Part shown: piece by piece, positions 63,308 through 64,000 of the stretch
How positions within the stretch are numbered: the stretch's first letter is position 1
How the letters are laid out: each line of letters starts with the position of its first letter
From: Trichormus sp. NMC-1
Lineage (GTDB): Bacteria; Cyanobacteriota; Cyanobacteriia; Cyanobacteriales; Nostocaceae
DNA length: 64,000 nucleotides
Assembly (NCBI RefSeq): GCF_001858025.1
Contig: NZ_LZQD01000001.1
Coordinates: 1,507,151 to 1,571,150, forward strand
Direction of reading: 5' to 3'
Position numbers and translations under genes: made by a program
Notes under the pieces: model-generated
Databases searched by the model: none
Told to the model about the DNA's origin: nothing
Seen by the model: only the letters and a program-made list of their open reading frames with translations

Positions 63308-64000
63308 CTGCAACCACAAATCAAGAGCAACAAACTCATACAACTACAGATGTGGTAGTAGTACCATTTGTAGAAGCCGAGCCAACACCAGTAGAAACCG
63401 TAGCATCTCCAGAAACTACATTTGCTATGGAATTTGCCCCTGAGCGAGTGATTGTGTCAAAAGGTGTCAACAATGATATGCCTACAGACAATAACTTAGT
63501 AGTTACTGCTACTAATGTCCAGATAATTGGAGCTACTCCCGAATTAGAGCAGATAATTAGCAAAGTTATTAAAACCCAAATAGGTGGGGATACCAGTCAA
63601 AACCAACTCCAAACAGATGTCACAGCAATTTTAGATACTGGTTTATTTGCTAGTGCTACCTTCAACAGCAGCATTACGCCCACAGGCTTGAATGTAGTAT
63701 ATCAAGTCAAACCTATAGTAGTCCAATCTCTGCAACTATCTGGTGCCAAGGTTCTCACCTATAAAGTAGCCTTAGAAAGTTTTCAATCTCAGATTGGTAG
63801 AGATATTAGTCCAGCTGGACTGCAACAAACCGTCAAACAAATTAACCAGTGGTATACCGATAATGGTTATACCCTAGCCAGGGTACTATCTATTCAACCC
63901 AACCGCCAAGGTATCCTCACCGTGAATGTAGCTGAAGGTTTGGTAAGTGAAATCAAATTTCGCTTTGTGAACGACGAGGGAAAAAACGTTGATAGCAATG
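63226..64000 (+). CDS. Omp85/BamA-type or two-partner-secretion outer-membrane protein, 3'-partial
   Basis: 258 codons without stop, running off the window. The signal peptide (MRLSSAAIFTLATVAASNVT) precedes a Thr/Pro/Val-rich linker (about 25-90). POTRA-type folds then begin: NLVVTATNVQIIGATPELEQ, IISKVIKTQIGGD, LDTGLFASATFNSSITPTGL, and a second, VQSLQLSGAKVLTYKVALES, QINQWYTDNGYTLARVLSIQ. This is the pattern of cyanobacterial Omp85 (BamA/Toc75-like) proteins, where POTRAs face the periplasm. The beta barrel would lie beyond the edge. Start ATG 63226 lies inside the 280-bp repeat. Confidence 0.85.
   Translation, partial: MRLSSAAIFTLATVAASNVTQQATATPTATTNQEQQTHTTTDVVVVPFVEAEPTPVETVASPETTFAMEFAPERVIVSKGVNNDMPTDNNLVVTATNVQIIGATPELEQIISKVIKTQIGGDTSQNQLQTDVTAILDTGLFASATFNSSITPTGLNVVYQVKPIVVQSLQLSGAKVLTYKVALESFQSQIGRDISPAGLQQTVKQINQWYTDNGYTLARVLSIQPNRQGILTVNVAEGLVSEIKFRFVNDEGKNVDSN

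Overview
The window is chromosomal DNA from a filamentous cyanobacterium, most likely of the Nostocales. The pointers are many HIP1 octamers (GCGATCGC), heptameric short tandem repeats (GCCTATT, TGTCACC), palindromic intergenic repeats, a set of photosynthetic electron carriers (cytochrome c550, plastocyanin, cytochrome c6), a carotene isomerase and abundant two-component and STAND proteins. The genus cannot be fixed from the sequence alone.

Layout. 0-6.5 kb: a type I restriction-modification locus (hsdR entering from the left edge, hsdM, hsdS) followed by a Phd/PIN toxin-antitoxin pair. 6.5-24 kb: mostly housekeeping genes (YggT-like membrane protein, upp, carotene isomerase, purT, an ABC-2 exporter, an RTX protein, leuB, prepilin peptidase, accD, an MFS carrier). 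24-28.4 kb: a sugar-type ABC importer whose binding-protein gene is separated from its permeases by a small island of dead gene fragments. 29-31 kb: psbV, petE and petJ. 31.4-36.3 kb: a TonB-like protein, a b6-like cytochrome that has lost one heme site, and a CPA1 antiporter. 36.5-44.2 kb: tRNA-Glu, an IS66 remnant, an ABC1/UbiB kinase, a histidine kinase with an Asp in place of the phospho-accepting His, and an HNH nuclease. 44.2-50.3 kb: tandem polysaccharide deacetylases, a small two-TM protein of the TRADD-N-associated type, and two STAND NTPases with a shrunken WD40 module. 50.5-54.5 kb: stress proteins (Dps, ChaB) and an AAA ATPase. 55.4-62.2 kb: response regulators, two REC-histidine kinases and an LpxB-related protein. 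62.5-64 kb: a repeat-rich patch that cuts a Ser/Thr kinase and leads into an Omp85-type outer-membrane protein running off the right edge.

The most unusual feature is a set of local copy-and-paste segments, exact or nearly exact, that carry no transposase. A 122-bp piece of hsdS lies at the 3' end of yggT. A 541-bp piece of the ABC1 kinase region lies at the 3' end of an RHH gene. A 280-bp block is repeated at 62.6 and 63.0 kb. Shorter 54-bp and 96-bp pairs also occur. In two cases the patch supplies the last codons and stop of the recipient gene. The candidate for an undescribed functional system is the STAND/TRADD-N locus at 46.2-50.3 kb, with helically phased GTATAT repeats in its divergent promoter region and covarying double-hairpin elements around it. 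Everything here comes from reading the sequence. No database search was run.
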